From contig CAJYAN010000004.1 of the NCBI GenBank assembly GCA_913064945.1, positions 112,001 through 176,000 on the forward strand: DNA of 64,000 nucleotides, read 5' to 3'. The translations under genes were made by a program, and so were the position numbers. Numbering within the stretch: position 1 is the first letter of the stretch; each line of letters begins with the position of its first letter. This DNA is from an uncultured Gammaproteobacteria bacterium (GTDB taxonomy: Bacteria; Pseudomonadota; Gammaproteobacteria; UBA6429; Thiohalophilaceae). This document shows positions 1-12,546 of this stretch, in pieces. The notes below the pieces were generated by a model that was given only the letters and a program-made list of their open reading frames with translations, was not told the origin of the DNA and did not search any database.

Positions 1-158
1 GTAATATTTTGGTCCGCCAGCGTGGCACCAAGTTTCACCCCGGTGTCAACGTAGGGCGCGGTCGTGACGATACCCTGTATGCCAAGATTGACGGTAAGGT
101 GGTTTTCGAAACCAAGGGTCCAAACCAGCGTAAACAGGTCAGCGTCTATCCTGCCTAA
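1..158 (+). CDS. rpmA: 50S ribosomal protein L27, C-terminal part
   Basis: The last 51 codons of ribosomal protein L27, a component of the large subunit near the peptidyl-transferase centre. The frame begins at base 3 and shows the conserved core [20 protein letters not shown] and the end KQVSVYPA, followed by TAA. The N-terminus lies outside the window. A rho-independent terminator follows at once, and obgE comes next, the usual rplU-rpmA-obgE order. Assignment is secure, although only the C-terminal part is visible. Confidence 0.95.
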   Translation, partial: NILVRQRGTKFHPGVNVGRGRDDTLYAKIDGKVVFETKGPNQRKQVSVYPA

Positions 159-185
159 GTATTACGTCCTGGCACGATACACAGA

Positions 186-210
186 CCCCGTCCTTTGACG
201 GGGTTTTTTG
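186..210 (+). terminator. Rho-independent terminator after rpmA
   Basis: Seven-pair stem CCCCGTC / GACGGGG with a CTTT loop, followed by six T and then further T. It lies 28 bases after the rpmA stop, so it should separate the ribosomal-protein transcript from obgE. Confidence 0.9.
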
Positions 211-353
211 TTTTAAAAACAGCTACGAGTAGCGAGGTATAAGTAACGAGAAATGTGGTCGTGAGTGTTCCAGGTTTATTAAAAAATATATGTCGATAGT
301 AGATATATTTAATCTCGAAACTCATCACTCGATCCTCAATACTATATATATAA

Positions 354-2505
<2,152 letters not shown>

Positions 2506-2623
2506 GCGCATCAAAAAAGTATAGCGGCCACAGTACTTATAGTGACTGGTTGGCGCGCGCGCTCTATTTAGTTTATAAATAGGCTTCAGCTAGGCATACC
2601 ATTGGGTAAAAAAGGAATTGGCA

Positions 2624-3574
2624 ATGATGGAGTTTGGCCTGTTTTCAGTTTTTTTAGGATTAGTTAGTTTAGTCGCCTTTATCTGGCTGGTGGTGATCGC
2701 CTTTCGGGAAAACCTGATCTGGGGTTTTCTGGTCTTTTTATTTTCACCGCTCAGTGCCATTGCCTTTGCCATTTACCACTGGGAAGAGGCTAAAAAACCC
2801 TTTCTCGTCTACCTGACCGTGATGCTGATATTTTCCGTGATGCTGTTTAGTGCCTTCAGGAAAATGGGCGGGCTGGAGACGATCGAGACGACCCATAGGA
2901 CAATAAAGCAATTAGAGAAGGGCGAGATTAGCGAAGCAGAGGCCTCTAAACGTGTTGCCGATCAGATGCAGAATAATATTGAGCATATGGCAGCGGCGGG
3001 GGTTATCGGGAGCGACGAGCGTAAATTGCTGGAACAGAAAGTACAGAAATTAAAACTGGATGATGCCGATTCCCCTCCGGTAAAAGTATCCAACAACGAT
3101 CACCGTGAAGTTAAAAAAACGGCGGCACCGTCTTCGCTGTCCACAACCACAACACCGCCGGTGGCCAAGTCTGAGAGGCCGGATGCTGTATCGCCATCAG
3201 CTGCAAATACGGAACCGACAAAGCAAAAAGCCGCTGATAAGGCACCGGAATTTGGGCCTGGCTGGTCGCTGGAAAAGGCCGTGGAGGCAAAGCAGCAAAA
3301 ATTCAAACAACAACAACTCGATCTACCGGTCCCCAGGCTGGAAGGCAAGTATGTACCGGTGCCGGTTAGCCAGGCGGAGAAGTATGTGGGTCAGCAGGTC
3401 AGGATTGTCAGGGCAAAGACGCAAAATGATGGTCGGCTCAAAGCGGTCAATGATAACTACCTGGTTCTGGACATGCAGGTGTCAGGAGGTCAGGCAGATT
3501 ATGAGATAAAACGTACCCAGATATACTCCATGTACGTGTCAATCAAGCCGGAGCCAATGCCGGGGAGGAAGTAA
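2624..3574 (+). CDS. Conserved-looking membrane protein, function unknown
   Basis: About 317 residues. The first 85 residues hold two or three hydrophobic helices (FSVFLGLVSLVAFIWLVVIA and two more). A helical polar stretch, a low-complexity Ala/Pro/Ser/Thr linker (about 150-210) and a basic-charged C-terminal domain (about 215-316) rich in Gln, Val and Lys follow. ATG 2624 is chosen because AAAGGAA lies at a good distance; ATG 2627 and TTG 2618 are alternatives. It sits alone between proB and rpsT and ends at a shared terminator. No family was recognised. The shape suggests a membrane-anchored protein with a soluble C-terminal domain. Confidence 0.75.
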   Translation: MMEFGLFSVFLGLVSLVAFIWLVVIAFRENLIWGFLVFLFSPLSAIAFAIYHWEEAKKPFLVYLTVMLIFSVMLFSAFRKMGGLETIETTHRTIKQLEKGEISEAEASKRVADQMQNNIEHMAAAGVIGSDERKLLEQKVQKLKLDDADSPPVKVSNNDHREVKKTAAPSSLSTTTTPPVAKSERPDAVSPSAANTEPTKQKAADKAPEFGPGWSLEKAVEAKQQKFKQQQLDLPVPRLEGKYVPVPVSQAEKYVGQQVRIVRAKTQNDGRLKAVNDNYLVLDMQVSGGQADYEIKRTQIYSMYVSIKPEPMPGRK

Positions 3575-3581
3575 TAAAAAA

Positions 3582-3606
3582 AGCCGGTCAATGACCGGCT
3601 TTTTTA
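3582..3606. terminator. Bidirectional terminator between the membrane protein and rpsT
   Basis: Stem AGCCGGT / ACCGGCT with a CAATG loop, flanked by an A run on the left and a T run on the right. It can therefore end both the plus-strand gene before it and the minus-strand rpsT transcript. Confidence 0.9.
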
Positions 3607-3623
3607 TGAGTACTCGTCGATGC

Positions 3624-3887
3624 CTATGACATGGCGCGGATGCGCGCATTCAGACGGCTCTTGTGACGAGCAGCTTTATTCCGGTGGATCAGACCTTTGC
3701 TGGTGGTTTTATCAATAACGACAACCGCCGTTTTGTACGCCGCCTCGGCACCGGCCTTATCACCAGCGTCAACAGCAGCGATAACCTTCTTGATGAAGGT
3801 ACGGAACATTGACCGAAATCCGGCATTGTGTTGGCGTCGACCTTCAGCTTGTCGAGCGCGTTTGCGTGCTTGCGGCGAATTGGCCAC
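3624..3887 (-). CDS. rpsT: 30S ribosomal protein S20
   Basis: Primary 16S rRNA-binding protein of the small subunit, 87 residues, basic and helical. It begins MANSPQARKRARQAEGRRQH and ends LNARIRAMS, typical of bacterial S20. The start codon is GTG with AAGGAG seven bases upstream. E. coli rpsT also uses a non-ATG start (UUG), which is part of its autoregulation, so the GTG here may matter in the same way (inference). It is transcribed away from murJ. Confidence 0.96.
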   Translation of the reverse strand: MANSPQARKRARQAEGRRQHNAGFRSMFRTFIKKVIAAVDAGDKAGAEAAYKTAVVVIDKTTSKGLIHRNKAARHKSRLNARIRAMS

Positions 3888-4066
3888 GGGCGTACTCCTT
3901 AAGTATTCCTAGAAAGCCGCGCATTATGGACAATAAACGCATCAGAATCAATGCCAAATTTCACCCAATTTTCCTGCTGGGCGGATTGACCCTGCATAGG
4001 GTATAGTTGCCAAAATTTGGAGAAAAACCTTGAATAGCAAACAGTTAGCAAGCATCGAGGCTCGAA

Positions 4067-5632
4067 ATGGGCCTGCTTAAATCGACGGTCACTGTCAGTA
4101 GCATGACTATGTTGTCGCGTGTTATGGGCCTGCTCCGGGATATGGTCATGGCGCGTATGTTTGGTTCCGGTGTGGCCACGGATGCCTTTCTGGTAGCCTT
4201 CAGGATCCCCAATTTTTTACGGCGTCTGTTTGCCGAAGGGGCCTTTTCCCAGGCCTTTGTCCCGGTATTAAGTGAATACCGGCAGCAGCGAGAGGTCGAT
4301 GAGGTCCGCTCCCTGATACGCCATACCGCCGGGACACTGGGCCTGGTGCTGCTACTGGTGTCGATTCTGGCCATGCTCTTTGCCCCGGCAGTGACCTCTG
4401 TGTTTGCGACGGGTTTTCTACTGAAGTACCCTGATAAGTTCGAACTCACCTATCAACTGCTACGGATTACCTTCCCTTATATTCTGTTTATCTCTCTGAC
4501 CGCGCTGGCAGCAGGGGTTCTTAATAGCTACGGTCGCTTCGCCGTTCCCGCCTTTACCCCGGTATGGCTGAATATTTGCCTGATTATCGCCGCCCTGTGG
4601 TGGTCCCCCTATTTTGCTGAACCCATTACGGCGTTGGCCTGGGGGGTCTTTATTGCCGGTGCCGCGCAATTGTTGTTTCAGCTGTACTTTGTTTCACGGC
4701 TGGGCCTGCTGCGCTGGCCTGGAATAAACTGGCGCCATAGCGGTGTAAAACGGATTCTCAAGCTGATGCTCCCCGGTATCATTGGTTCTTCAGCGATGCA
4801 GATCAATTTGCTGCTGGATGTGATGATCGCCTCTTTTCTGGTCACTGGCAGTGTGACCTGGCTGTATTACGCCGACCGCATGATTGAGCTACCGCTAGGG
4901 GTGTTCGGCATTGCGCTGGCCACGGTCATTCTCCCGATTTTGTCGAGTAAACACTCACAGGGCGATCCGCGGGCCTTCTCCCAGACCATGGACTGGGCAC
5001 TACGCCTGGTGTTAGTGATTGCACTACCGGCGTCGGTCGCTTTGGGTATCCTCGCGACCCCGATAATCAGTACCTTGTTTCAATATGGTGATTTTGCCGC
5101 CCATGATGTGCAGATGGCCGCCTGGAGCCTGCTGGCCTACAGCTTTGGTCTGCTGGGATTTATTCTGGTGAAAATACTGGCTCCGGGCTATTTTGCCCGT
5201 CAGGATACCCGCACCCCGGTGAAAATAAGCATGATTTCCATGTTGGTAAATATGATCGCTAATGTTGTCTTCGTGCTGTTGTTACTGAAATCAGGGTTTG
5301 AAGCCCCGCATGCCGGGCTGGCGCTGGCGACGACCCTGTCTTCCTTTGTGAATGCAGCACTCCTGCTAAGGGGACTACGTCAACAGCAGATCTATCAGCC
5401 GCAGCCCGGTTGGGCCAGGTTGTTCCTGCAGGTGGTCGGTGCCGCACTGATTATGGGGCTGGTACTGCATTTTGCAGCCAGTTCCGAGCACTGGTGGCTG
5501 GCAGGCGTAGCGAAGGACCGTATTTTACGCCTGAGCTGGATTATTCCAGCAGGTGGACTGGTTTATATGCTGGCTTTATACCTTAGCGGGTTGCGCTTCC
5601 GGCATCTGCAACGCCCGAGGAGTGGGGCCTGA
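4067..5632 (+). CDS. murJ: Lipid II flippase MurJ (MviN)
   Basis: Inner-membrane flippase that moves lipid-linked peptidoglycan precursor to the periplasmic side; MOP superfamily. 521 residues with about 14 hydrophobic helices. The signature N-terminal half includes SRVMGLLRDMVMARMFG and FRIPNFLRRLFAEGAFSQAF, typical of MurJ. GAGG lies six bases before the ATG. The neighbourhood rpsT (divergent)-murJ-ribF-ileS is common in gammaproteobacteria. Confidence 0.96.
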   Translation: MGLLKSTVTVSSMTMLSRVMGLLRDMVMARMFGSGVATDAFLVAFRIPNFLRRLFAEGAFSQAFVPVLSEYRQQREVDEVRSLIRHTAGTLGLVLLLVSILAMLFAPAVTSVFATGFLLKYPDKFELTYQLLRITFPYILFISLTALAAGVLNSYGRFAVPAFTPVWLNICLIIAALWWSPYFAEPITALAWGVFIAGAAQLLFQLYFVSRLGLLRWPGINWRHSGVKRILKLMLPGIIGSSAMQINLLLDVMIASFLVTGSVTWLYYADRMIELPLGVFGIALATVILPILSSKHSQGDPRAFSQTMDWALRLVLVIALPASVALGILATPIISTLFQYGDFAAHDVQMAAWSLLAYSFGLLGFILVKILAPGYFARQDTRTPVKISMISMLVNMIANVVFVLLLLKSGFEAPHAGLALATTLSSFVNAALLLRGLRQQQIYQPQPGWARLFLQVVGAALIMGLVLHFAASSEHWWLAGVAKDRILRLSWIIPAGGLVYMLALYLSGLRFRHLQRPRSGA

Positions 5633-5787
5633 CGATAGCCCCCCGTCCTTTTTTGCTGCGCTGGACAAATCAGGGTGTGTTATGGCCCTGGCTAATTGCC
5701 GGGAAACGCATCGGCATTAAAATTCGTCAAATAATGGGGCTAACTTCTTGTTATACTTCGCTTCTTTTTTAATGGTTCTGGGTCAAC

Positions 5788-6729
5788 ATGGAACTCATTC
5801 GCGGTCTACACAATTTGCAGGCGAGGCACCAGGGCTGCGTCGCCACGATTGGTAATTTTGATGGTGTGCATCTGGGACACCAGGCAGTGCTGGGACAGCT
5901 GGCAGAGAAGGCGGATGAGTTGTGTCTGCCAGCAACAGTGATAACCTTCGAGCCACAACCGCAAGAATATTTTGCCCCGGAGAAGGCACCTGCTCGCCTA
6001 ACCAAGTTCCGCGAGAAGCTCCAGGCCTTGCGCCGGTTTTCGGTTGACCGCCTTTTTTGTCTGTCGTTTAACCGGCACCTGGCAGCGATGACAGCCGATG
6101 AGTTTATTCAACGTGTCCTGGTAAACGGTCTGGGGGTTCGTTACCTGGTGGTGGGGGACGATTTCCGCTTCGGGCATGGTCGCAAAGGTGATTTCGCCAC
6201 CTTGCGGTCGGCGGGCAGGCAACAGGGGTTTGACGTGGTTCATATGCACACCTTCGAAGTGAAGGGTGAGCGTGTCAGCAGCACGCGCATTCGCCAGACA
6301 CTGACCGCAGGCGATATGCAGGCGGCGGCGCATCTGCTGGGTCGAGATTACCGCATGAGTGGCCGAGTCGCGCATGGTGCAAAACTGGGCAGGCAACTGG
6401 GTTATCCTACAGCCAATATTTATCTGCATCGTAAGGTATCGCCTTTACAGGGAATTTTTGTGGTGGAGGTGTTCGGTCTGGCGGGCGAGCCTTTACCGGG
6501 GGTGGCCAGCCTGGGCACACGGCCAACGGTGGATGGTAGCCATGTCTTGCTGGAGGTCTTTTTATTTGATTTTAATAAAGACATTTATGGCGAACATTTA
6601 CAGGTGAGTTTTTTACACAAGCTGCGCGATGAGATGCGGTTTGACTCTCTCGATACCCTGAAGTTAAAAATTCAGCAGGACGTCGATGAAGCGAAGGATT
6701 TTTTTGCCAGGCAGAAGGCATCGATTTAA
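5788..6729 (+). CDS. ribF: Bifunctional riboflavin kinase / FAD synthetase
   Basis: Makes FMN and FAD from riboflavin. The N-terminal FMN adenylyltransferase domain has ATIGNFDGVHLGHQAVL near residue 20 and the late SSTRIRQTL motif. The C-terminal riboflavin kinase domain has GRQLGYPTANI near residue 207 and the LRDEMRFDS end. 313 residues, the normal length. It is 20 bases upstream of ileS, probably one operon. A possible -10 (TATACT, 5752-5757) lies upstream, without a clear -35. Confidence 0.96.
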   Translation: MELIRGLHNLQARHQGCVATIGNFDGVHLGHQAVLGQLAEKADELCLPATVITFEPQPQEYFAPEKAPARLTKFREKLQALRRFSVDRLFCLSFNRHLAAMTADEFIQRVLVNGLGVRYLVVGDDFRFGHGRKGDFATLRSAGRQQGFDVVHMHTFEVKGERVSSTRIRQTLTAGDMQAAAHLLGRDYRMSGRVAHGAKLGRQLGYPTANIYLHRKVSPLQGIFVVEVFGLAGEPLPGVASLGTRPTVDGSHVLLEVFLFDFNKDIYGEHLQVSFLHKLRDEMRFDSLDTLKLKIQQDVDEAKDFFARQKASI

Positions 6730-6749
6730 TTTGAGTAAGTGGAGTTAGC

Positions 6750-9602
6750 GTGACTGATTATAAGAATACTTTGAATTTACCGCATACAGACTTTCCCATG
6801 CGTGGCAATCTGGGACAGCGAGAGCCTGGATTTCTCAAGCAGTGGCAGGATATGGATCTGTATGGCAAGTTACGTAAAGTTGGTGAAGGTAAACCGAAGT
6901 TCGTCTTACACGACGGACCGCCTTATGCCAATGGTGAAATTCATCTTGGCCATGCCGTCAATAAAATTCTTAAAGACATTATTGTTAAGTCGAAAACACT
7001 CAGTGGGTTTGATGCCCCTTATATTCCCGGTTGGGATTGTCACGGTTTGCCGATTGAGTTGCAGGTGGAAAAGAAAAAGGGCAAGGCTGGCGTCAAGATC
7101 AACGCCGCTGAATTTCGTCGTGCCTGTCGTGAGTATGCGGCAAAACAGGTGGATGGACAAAGAGAAGATTTTAAACGTCTGGGTGTGATCGGTGATTGGG
7201 AAAACCCCTACCTCACGATGGATTATAAATTCGAAGCAAACATTATTCGCGCGCTTGGTAAAATTATCGATAACGGTCACCTGCATAAAGGTTCCAAGCC
7301 GGTGCACTGGTGTACCGAATGTGGTTCGGCACTGGCCGAGGCGGAAGTCGAATACGAGGACAAGACTTCGCCAGCCATTGATGTGCGTTTTACGGTGTTG
7401 GATGAAGCCGCCTTCATGGCGCGCTGTCAGCATGTCGAAGGTCATGACGGCAAGGGTGAGCTCTCCGTGATTATCTGGACCACGACACCATGGACCCTGC
7501 CGGCTAACCGTGGCGTATGCCTCAACCCGGAGATTGAATATGTCGTGGTGCAGACAGATGGCATCGGTCATCATCCCGCCGAACGTATTTTGCTCGCCGA
7601 GCCTATGATCAAAGAAGTGATGGCCCGTTATAACGTGGAGCAGTATCGTGTTATTGCCAACTGTCAGGGCAAGGACCTCGAAGGCCTGAAGCTGGCACAT
7701 CCCTTTTACGAACGTGAAGTACCGATTATTCTTGGTGACCACGTTACTTTGGATGCCGGTACTGGCGCTGTGCATACCGCACCGGGTCATGGTCAGGACG
7801 ATTACGTGGTTGGCTCACGTTACAAACTCAAGATCGATAATCCAGTTGATGCCGATGGCAAGTTTGTCCCTGGTACGCCATTGTTTGAAGGTCAGCATGT
7901 CTTTAAGGCCAATGATGCGGTGTTGGAAGTTTTAAAGACAAAAAACAAACTGGTTCATGATCAGGCCGTGCGGCATAGTTATCCTCACTGCTGGCGCCAT
8001 CGGACACCGATTATTTTCCGTGCCACCCCGCAGTGGTTTATCAGTATGGATCAAAAGGGCCTGCGTCGATCGGCTATTGAACAAATTAAAAAAACACAGT
8101 GGATGCCAGAGTGGGGACAGGCGCGCATTCACAGCATGGTAGAGAACCGGCCTGACTGGTGCATTTCACGCCAGCGCACCTGGGGTGTACCCATTGCACT
8201 ATTTGTACACAAGCAGACCGCAGCGTTGCACCCTCGCACGGCGGAGTTGATCGAACAGGTTGCTGTGCGCGTCGAGAAGAAGGGGGTTGATGCCTGGTTT
8301 GAGCTGGAGACCAGTGACCTGCTTGGTGATGATGCCAATGACTACATGAAAGTCGTTGATACACTGGATGTCTGGTTCGATTCCGGTGTGACTCACTTTG
8401 CTGTATTGAATCAACGTGAAGGCTATAGCAAGTATCCTGTGGCTGATCTGTATCTTGAAGGTTCGGATCAACACCGTGGCTGGTTTCAGTCTTCTCTATT
8501 GACCTCGATTGCCATGACCGGCCAGGTAGCTTACAAGGCGGCATTGACCCATGGTTTTACGGTCGATGCGAAAGGACACAAGATGTCCAAGTCGAGAGGC
8601 AATGGTGTTGAGCCACAAAAAATTGCCAAAGCACTTGGTGCCGATATTCTGCGCCTGTGGGTCGCGGCGACCGATTATAGCGGTGAGATGAGTTTCTCTG
8701 ATGAGATATTAAAGCGCACCGCCGATGCCTATCGTCGTATCCGCAATACCATACGCTTTTTACTCTCTAATCTGAGTGGTTTTAATCCTGAAACCGATGC
8801 CGTACCGGTGGAGCAATTGTTGAGCCTGGACCACTGGGCCATTGCCAAGGCGGAAAAACTACAGGCTGAATTAGTTATCGCCTACGAGCATTACGAATTT
8901 CATCACATCTATCAGAAGATACATAACTTTTGTGCCGTCGAGATGGGCAGTTTTTATCTGGATATTATTAAGGACCGTCAGTACACCACGCCGGCTGACA
9001 GTGTGGCACGGCGTTCAGCACAAACGGCTATTTATCATATCGTCGAAGCCATGACTCGTTGGCTGGCACCGATCCTGAGTTTTACCGCCGAAGAAGTCTG
9101 GTCACATTTACCGGGTTCGCATAATGAATCTGTCCTGCTGAGTACCTGGTATAACTTTCCTGCGCTTGCCAATGAGGCGGCCGGTCTGGGACTGGACGAA
9201 TGGAAGCTGGTGATGGAAGTTCGTGATGCCGTTAATAAGGAGCTGGAAGCATTGCGTGTCGCCGGAGGAATAGGCTCCGGCCTGGATGCAGAAGTTGTGC
9301 TGTATTGCGGTCGGGAAATCCATAGTCTGCTGGCGCATCTGGAAGATGAATTGCGTTTTGTGCTGATTACATCAGCGGCAAGGGTCGAGCTGGTAGTAGA
9401 TACACCACCCAAGGAAGCCATGCACTACACCTTATCGAGCAATGATGAGCTATGGATCGATGTTGCAGCCTCGGCACATAGCAAGTGTGTGCGGTGTTGG
9501 CATCATCGTGAGGATGTTGGGCAGTCGACGCAGCATCCGGAACTATGTAGCCGTTGTATTGATAATGTTGACGGTAACGGCGAGGTACGGCGTTTTGCTT
9601 AA
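6750..9602 (+). CDS. ileS: Isoleucyl-tRNA synthetase
   Basis: Class I synthetase that charges tRNA-Ile and edits valine. 950 residues. The HIGH-type signature [15 protein letters not shown] is near residue 58-72, the CP1 editing domain follows, then WFDSG, and the KMSKS loop is present as HKMSKSRGN. The C-terminal zinc finger is intact, with paired cysteines in [10 protein letters not shown] and ELCSRC. The start is GTG at 6750, with GGAG five bases before it. Its last codons overlap the likely start of lspA. Confidence 0.98.
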   Translation: MTDYKNTLNLPHTDFPMRGNLGQREPGFLKQWQDMDLYGKLRKVGEGKPKFVLHDGPPYANGEIHLGHAVNKILKDIIVKSKTLSGFDAPYIPGWDCHGLPIELQVEKKKGKAGVKINAAEFRRACREYAAKQVDGQREDFKRLGVIGDWENPYLTMDYKFEANIIRALGKIIDNGHLHKGSKPVHWCTECGSALAEAEVEYEDKTSPAIDVRFTVLDEAAFMARCQHVEGHDGKGELSVIIWTTTPWTLPANRGVCLNPEIEYVVVQTDGIGHHPAERILLAEPMIKEVMARYNVEQYRVIANCQGKDLEGLKLAHPFYEREVPIILGDHVTLDAGTGAVHTAPGHGQDDYVVGSRYKLKIDNPVDADGKFVPGTPLFEGQHVFKANDAVLEVLKTKNKLVHDQAVRHSYPHCWRHRTPIIFRATPQWFISMDQKGLRRSAIEQIKKTQWMPEWGQARIHSMVENRPDWCISRQRTWGVPIALFVHKQTAALHPRTAELIEQVAVRVEKKGVDAWFELETSDLLGDDANDYMKVVDTLDVWFDSGVTHFAVLNQREGYSKYPVADLYLEGSDQHRGWFQSSLLTSIAMTGQVAYKAALTHGFTVDAKGHKMSKSRGNGVEPQKIAKALGADILRLWVAATDYSGEMSFSDEILKRTADAYRRIRNTIRFLLSNLSGFNPETDAVPVEQLLSLDHWAIAKAEKLQAELVIAYEHYEFHHIYQKIHNFCAVEMGSFYLDIIKDRQYTTPADSVARRSAQTAIYHIVEAMTRWLAPILSFTAEEVWSHLPGSHNESVLLSTWYNFPALANEAAGLGLDEWKLVMEVRDAVNKELEALRVAGGIGSGLDAEVVLYCGREIHSLLAHLEDELRFVLITSAARVELVVDTPPKEAMHYTLSSNDELWIDVAASAHSKCVRCWHHREDVGQSTQHPELCSRCIDNVDGNGEVRRFA

Positions 9603-10149
9603 AACGATCACATCCGTCGTGCCGAATAACTGGCGCTGGTTAGGGCTAAGCCTGATTGTGATTGTTCTGGATCAGGCAACCAAGCTCATGGCGAGTGCCA
9701 ATCTGACTTTATATAAGCCGCTGAGTATATTCCCCGGTCTCAACTTTACCCTGATGTACAATCCGGGTGCCGCCTTTAGTTTTCTGGGCGACGCCAGTGG
9801 CTGGCAGCGCTGGTTTTTTACAGCGATTGCACTGGTTGTCAGTGTGTTGATACTTTTCTGGTTACACCGTCTACCGCGTGATGATAAATGGACCCTGGTG
9901 GCCTTGCCCCTGATTCTGGGTGGTGCGCTAGGCAATGTGGTTGATCGTATCCTAGAGGGGCATGTAATTGACTTTATTGATGTATATTACAAAGGTAAAG
10001 ACTGCCTGCCGGGATTTTCAGGCTATTTAGGTTATTGTCACTGGCCGGCGTTCAATGTGGCCGATAGTGCGATCTCCATCAGTGTTGTGATGTTGCTGAT
10101 CGATGGTCTGTTTTTGCGCCGGCAACCACAGAGCAAACATAATCCCTAA
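9595..10149 (+). CDS. lspA: Lipoprotein signal peptidase (signal peptidase II)
   Basis: Inner-membrane aspartyl protease that cleaves prolipoproteins at the lipobox. It has four membrane helices; catalytic aspartates lie in GNVVDRI and FNVADSAI, with NPGAAFSF also conserved. The frame is open far into ileS, so the start needs a choice. TTG 9595, nine bases after GAGG, gives 184 residues and overlaps the ileS stop by eight bases. ATG 9565 and GTG 9619 are alternatives. Its substrates here would include the OmpA-like lipoproteins encoded further on. Confidence 0.93.
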   Translation: MLKTITSVVPNNWRWLGLSLIVIVLDQATKLMASANLTLYKPLSIFPGLNFTLMYNPGAAFSFLGDASGWQRWFFTAIALVVSVLILFWLHRLPRDDKWTLVALPLILGGALGNVVDRILEGHVIDFIDVYYKGKDCLPGFSGYLGYCHWPAFNVADSAISISVVMLLIDGLFLRRQPQSKHNP

Positions 10150-10166
10150 AACATAAGGTTGTGAGT

Positions 10167-10634
10167 ATGGCTGATATCGAGGCATTAACAATTGGCGCGG
10201 GCAGTCGGGTGACGATGTTTTTTACCCTGTCGCTGGAAGATGGTACGGTCGCTGATGCCACTGAGAATAATGAACCCTTTACCTTCACCATGGGCGACGG
10301 ATCCCTGATCGAAGGCCTGGAACTCATGTTATATGGCCTGAAAGTGGGTGATAAGCAGTGCCTCTCGATCGAGCCTCAGGATGCCTTTGGTTTTTCTGAT
10401 ATTGAAAATATTCATACCTTGCCACTCGAAACCTTTTCTTCAGATTTGCCGACGGAACCCGGCACCGTGATCGAATTTGAAACACCTTCGGGGGAAAAGA
10501 TTCCGGGTACCATCGAAGTCGTGAAAGAAAATGAAATCATTGTTGATTTTAATCACCCTCTGGCCGGACACACGATTGTCTTCGCTGTTGAAATTCTTGA
10601 AATCCAGGCCGCTGTCTCCAGGACCGTATCATGA
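10167..10634 (+). CDS. fkpB: FKBP-type peptidyl-prolyl isomerase, SlpA/FkpB type
   Basis: Proline cis-trans isomerase and chaperone of the SlpA class, in which an insert-in-flap domain interrupts the FKBP fold. Motifs include [20 protein letters not shown] and the IEPQDAFG flap. 155 residues from ATG 10167, which sits eight bases after AAGG; GTG 10161 is too close to that site. Located between lspA and ispH, its usual place, and overlapping ispH by four bases (ATGA). Confidence 0.94.
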   Translation: MADIEALTIGAGSRVTMFFTLSLEDGTVADATENNEPFTFTMGDGSLIEGLELMLYGLKVGDKQCLSIEPQDAFGFSDIENIHTLPLETFSSDLPTEPGTVIEFETPSGEKIPGTIEVVKENEIIVDFNHPLAGHTIVFAVEILEIQAAVSRTVS

Positions 10635-11575
10635 ATAAAAATAAACAGGTGCTGCTGGCGACACCGCGTGGATTTTGTGCCGGTGTGGATCGGGCCATTG
10701 AAATTGTCGAACGCGCCCTGGACATGTTCGGAGCACCGATTTATGTCCGCCATGAAGTTGTACATAATCGTTTTGTGGTTGATTCATTGCGCAATAAAGG
10801 CGCTGTCTTTGTGGATGAACTGACAGATGTCCCTGATAGTGGCATTGTCATTTTCAGCGCCCATGGTGTATCCCGTGCCGTGCAGGAGGAAGCCGAGCAT
10901 CGTGGCCTGCGTGTTTTTGATGCCACCTGTCCGCTGGTTACCAAAGTGCACCTGGAGGTCATGCGTTTTAGCCGAGATGGCCATGAATGTATATTAATCG
11001 GTCATGCCGGCCATCCAGAAGTGGAAGGTACCATGGGACAGTTTGATGCTTCAGCTGGCGGAGCCATGTATCTAGTCGAGACGGTTGAAGATGTAAAGAG
11101 TTTAACGGTTAAAGACCCTGAACGCATGGCCTTTGTCACACAGACAACACTGTCGATGGATGATACGGCGGCGGTGATCGATGCACTGCGTGAGCGTTTT
11201 CCCGCGATCAAAGGTCCGAAAAAAGACGATATTTGCTATGCCACCCAAAACCGGCAGGATGCGGTCAAGAGCCTGGCACGGCAGTGTGACGTGGTACTGG
11301 TGGTTGGTTCTGCCAATAGCTCAAATTCTAATCGACTCAAGGAAGTCGCCGTACGTCAGGGCACGGTAGCCTATTTGATTGATAGTGCAGATGATATTGA
11401 CGCTGCCTGGTTGGAACATAAGCTAAATATTGGTCTCACAGCCGGGGCTTCGGCACCGGAAGTCCTGGTGGAACAGGTAATTGCCCGTCTAAAAAGCTAT
11501 GGTGTTTCAGTAGTCAATCAGGCGAGTGGGGTTGAGGAGCGAGTCACGTTTTCTGTGCCTAAGGTATTACAATAA
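10631..11575 (+). CDS. ispH: 4-hydroxy-3-methylbut-2-enyl diphosphate reductase
   Basis: Last enzyme of the MEP isoprenoid pathway, yielding IPP and DMAPP through a 4Fe-4S cluster. The three cluster cysteines are visible in [24 protein letters not shown] and [10 protein letters not shown]. The [14 protein letters not shown] and [10 protein letters not shown] motifs are intact. 314 residues, the usual length. It closes the ribF-ileS-lspA-fkpB-ispH operon; the pilus operon converges on it with only 8 bases between them. Confidence 0.97.
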   Translation: MNKNKQVLLATPRGFCAGVDRAIEIVERALDMFGAPIYVRHEVVHNRFVVDSLRNKGAVFVDELTDVPDSGIVIFSAHGVSRAVQEEAEHRGLRVFDATCPLVTKVHLEVMRFSRDGHECILIGHAGHPEVEGTMGQFDASAGGAMYLVETVEDVKSLTVKDPERMAFVTQTTLSMDDTAAVIDALRERFPAIKGPKKDDICYATQNRQDAVKSLARQCDVVLVVGSANSSNSNRLKEVAVRQGTVAYLIDSADDIDAAWLEHKLNIGLTAGASAPEVLVEQVIARLKSYGVSVVNQASGVEERVTFSVPKVLQ

Positions 11576-11583
11576 TTTAGGGT

Positions 11584-12132
11584 TTAATTTTCTATCCAAC
11601 AAGTCGTTTTGATCAGCCTAGTGCTAGTAGTTGAAGGTGAAAATCCACTAGTTGTGCTGTCTAGTTTGGTCGCAGACTTTTGCCCTAGGCTATTCACTGC
11701 AAAAATATTACAGTCAGTATCTTTGTCTGATTGTGGAGTCTTGGCATTATATACACGTGTTGCGGTTAATGTATAACTATCAGCCGCTGCAGGGATGGAA
11801 ACTGTAATTCTGCAAATGTTATTACAGGTTGCGAAAGGCCCGGTCGCCGAGGTGCTGGTTTGATAACCACGGTGTTGGCACTGTTGAAGTTCGGTATTAC
11901 TCACACCTATTCTGTAGTTGTTCATTCCAGCAACATCATATTTGCCGTAGGTTCCCTGCCATTCCTCCATGGCTTGAATTGCTCCCGATAGTCCAGCGAT
12001 ACAATCCTGGCGTTGGGCCTTGGCCTTTTCCTGACTAAATAACGGCCAGGCAATTGCGGTGAGTATGCCCATGATAGTGAGTGTGATTAGCAACTCAACG
12101 AGTGTGAAACCGTTTTTTTTGTTTTTAATCAT
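11584..12132 (-). CDS. pilE: Type IV minor pilin, PilE-like
   Basis: Prepilin-like protein, last gene of the minor-pilin operon. A short basic leader is followed by the prepilin peptidase site G|FTLVELL, with Glu5 and a hydrophobic helix. The globular part has cysteine pairs (ATCNNICRI and another near the C-terminus), as in PilE-type minor pilins. The frame is open to a TTG at 12162, but ATG 12132 gives the classic eight-residue leader. 182 residues. The gene order supports PilE over major pilin PilA. Confidence 0.88.
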   Translation of the reverse strand: MIKNKKNGFTLVELLITLTIMGILTAIAWPLFSQEKAKAQRQDCIAGLSGAIQAMEEWQGTYGKYDVAGMNNYRIGVSNTELQQCQHRGYQTSTSATGPFATCNNICRITVSIPAAADSYTLTATRVYNAKTPQSDKDTDCNIFAVNSLGQKSATKLDSTTSGFSPSTTSTRLIKTTCWIEN

Positions 12133-12148
12133 GTCGACAATTTCACTC

Positions 12149-12532
12149 TTATTGAAATTCAACCCATGCTTCAGTAATGACAGGGATCTTGTTTTTTTCA
12201 GTACCCCGTTTTACGTTAAAATACAACATTACACCAGGCTGAAGATTTTTTAGACCACTGTATTGTTCAGACTTCGGTACGTTTTTCAGTTTGATACCAA
12301 CACTAACCTCATACGCGCGAATATCAGTCGCGAGTGTTGTGTGGTCCTTATTTCCCTTGAAAGTAGATGTCTCAATAGTGAGGAGGCGCCCCACTTTATC
12401 GACAGCTGTTATCTGCCCTTGATATTCATATTTTTTCGCTGGATTAATTTCCGCCTGGGCGGCACTCATCCCAAATGCGAGTGTTATGAGCATGGCCGTT
12501 AAGGGTAGTTTTTTATGCAGTATCGTTAGCAT
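12149..12532 (-). CDS. Small secreted protein inside the pilus operon, unknown
   Basis: 127 residues with a clear signal peptide (SMLTILHKK-type basic start, hydrophobic core, cut after AQA near residue 27). The mature part is a mixed beta-type domain with YQGQITAVDKVGRLLTIET and a C-terminal KRGTEKNKIPVITEAWVEF. GGAG lies eight bases before the ATG. It follows pilY1 by 14 bases and precedes pilE, so it is in the operon, but it is not one of the standard minor-pilin genes I know. Export to the periplasm and a pilus-related role are inferences from position. Confidence 0.75.
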   Translation of the reverse strand: MLTILHKKLPLTAMLITLAFGMSAAQAEINPAKKYEYQGQITAVDKVGRLLTIETSTFKGNKDHTTLATDIRAYEVSVGIKLKNVPKSEQYSGLKNLQPGVMLYFNVKRGTEKNKIPVITEAWVEFQ

Positions 12533-12546
12533 AGTGATAACTCCAA

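Noticed and set aside
3985-4010. Promoter TTGACC with TATAGT before murJ
   Set aside because: The spacing is only about 10 bases, far from the 16-18 needed.
6906-7790. 294-residue minus-strand frame inside ileS
   Set aside because: Entirely within the intact ileS coding frame; a shadow of its codon use.
9442-9594. lspA starting at 9442
   Set aside because: This extension is inside ileS (zinc-finger region) and lacks LspA features.
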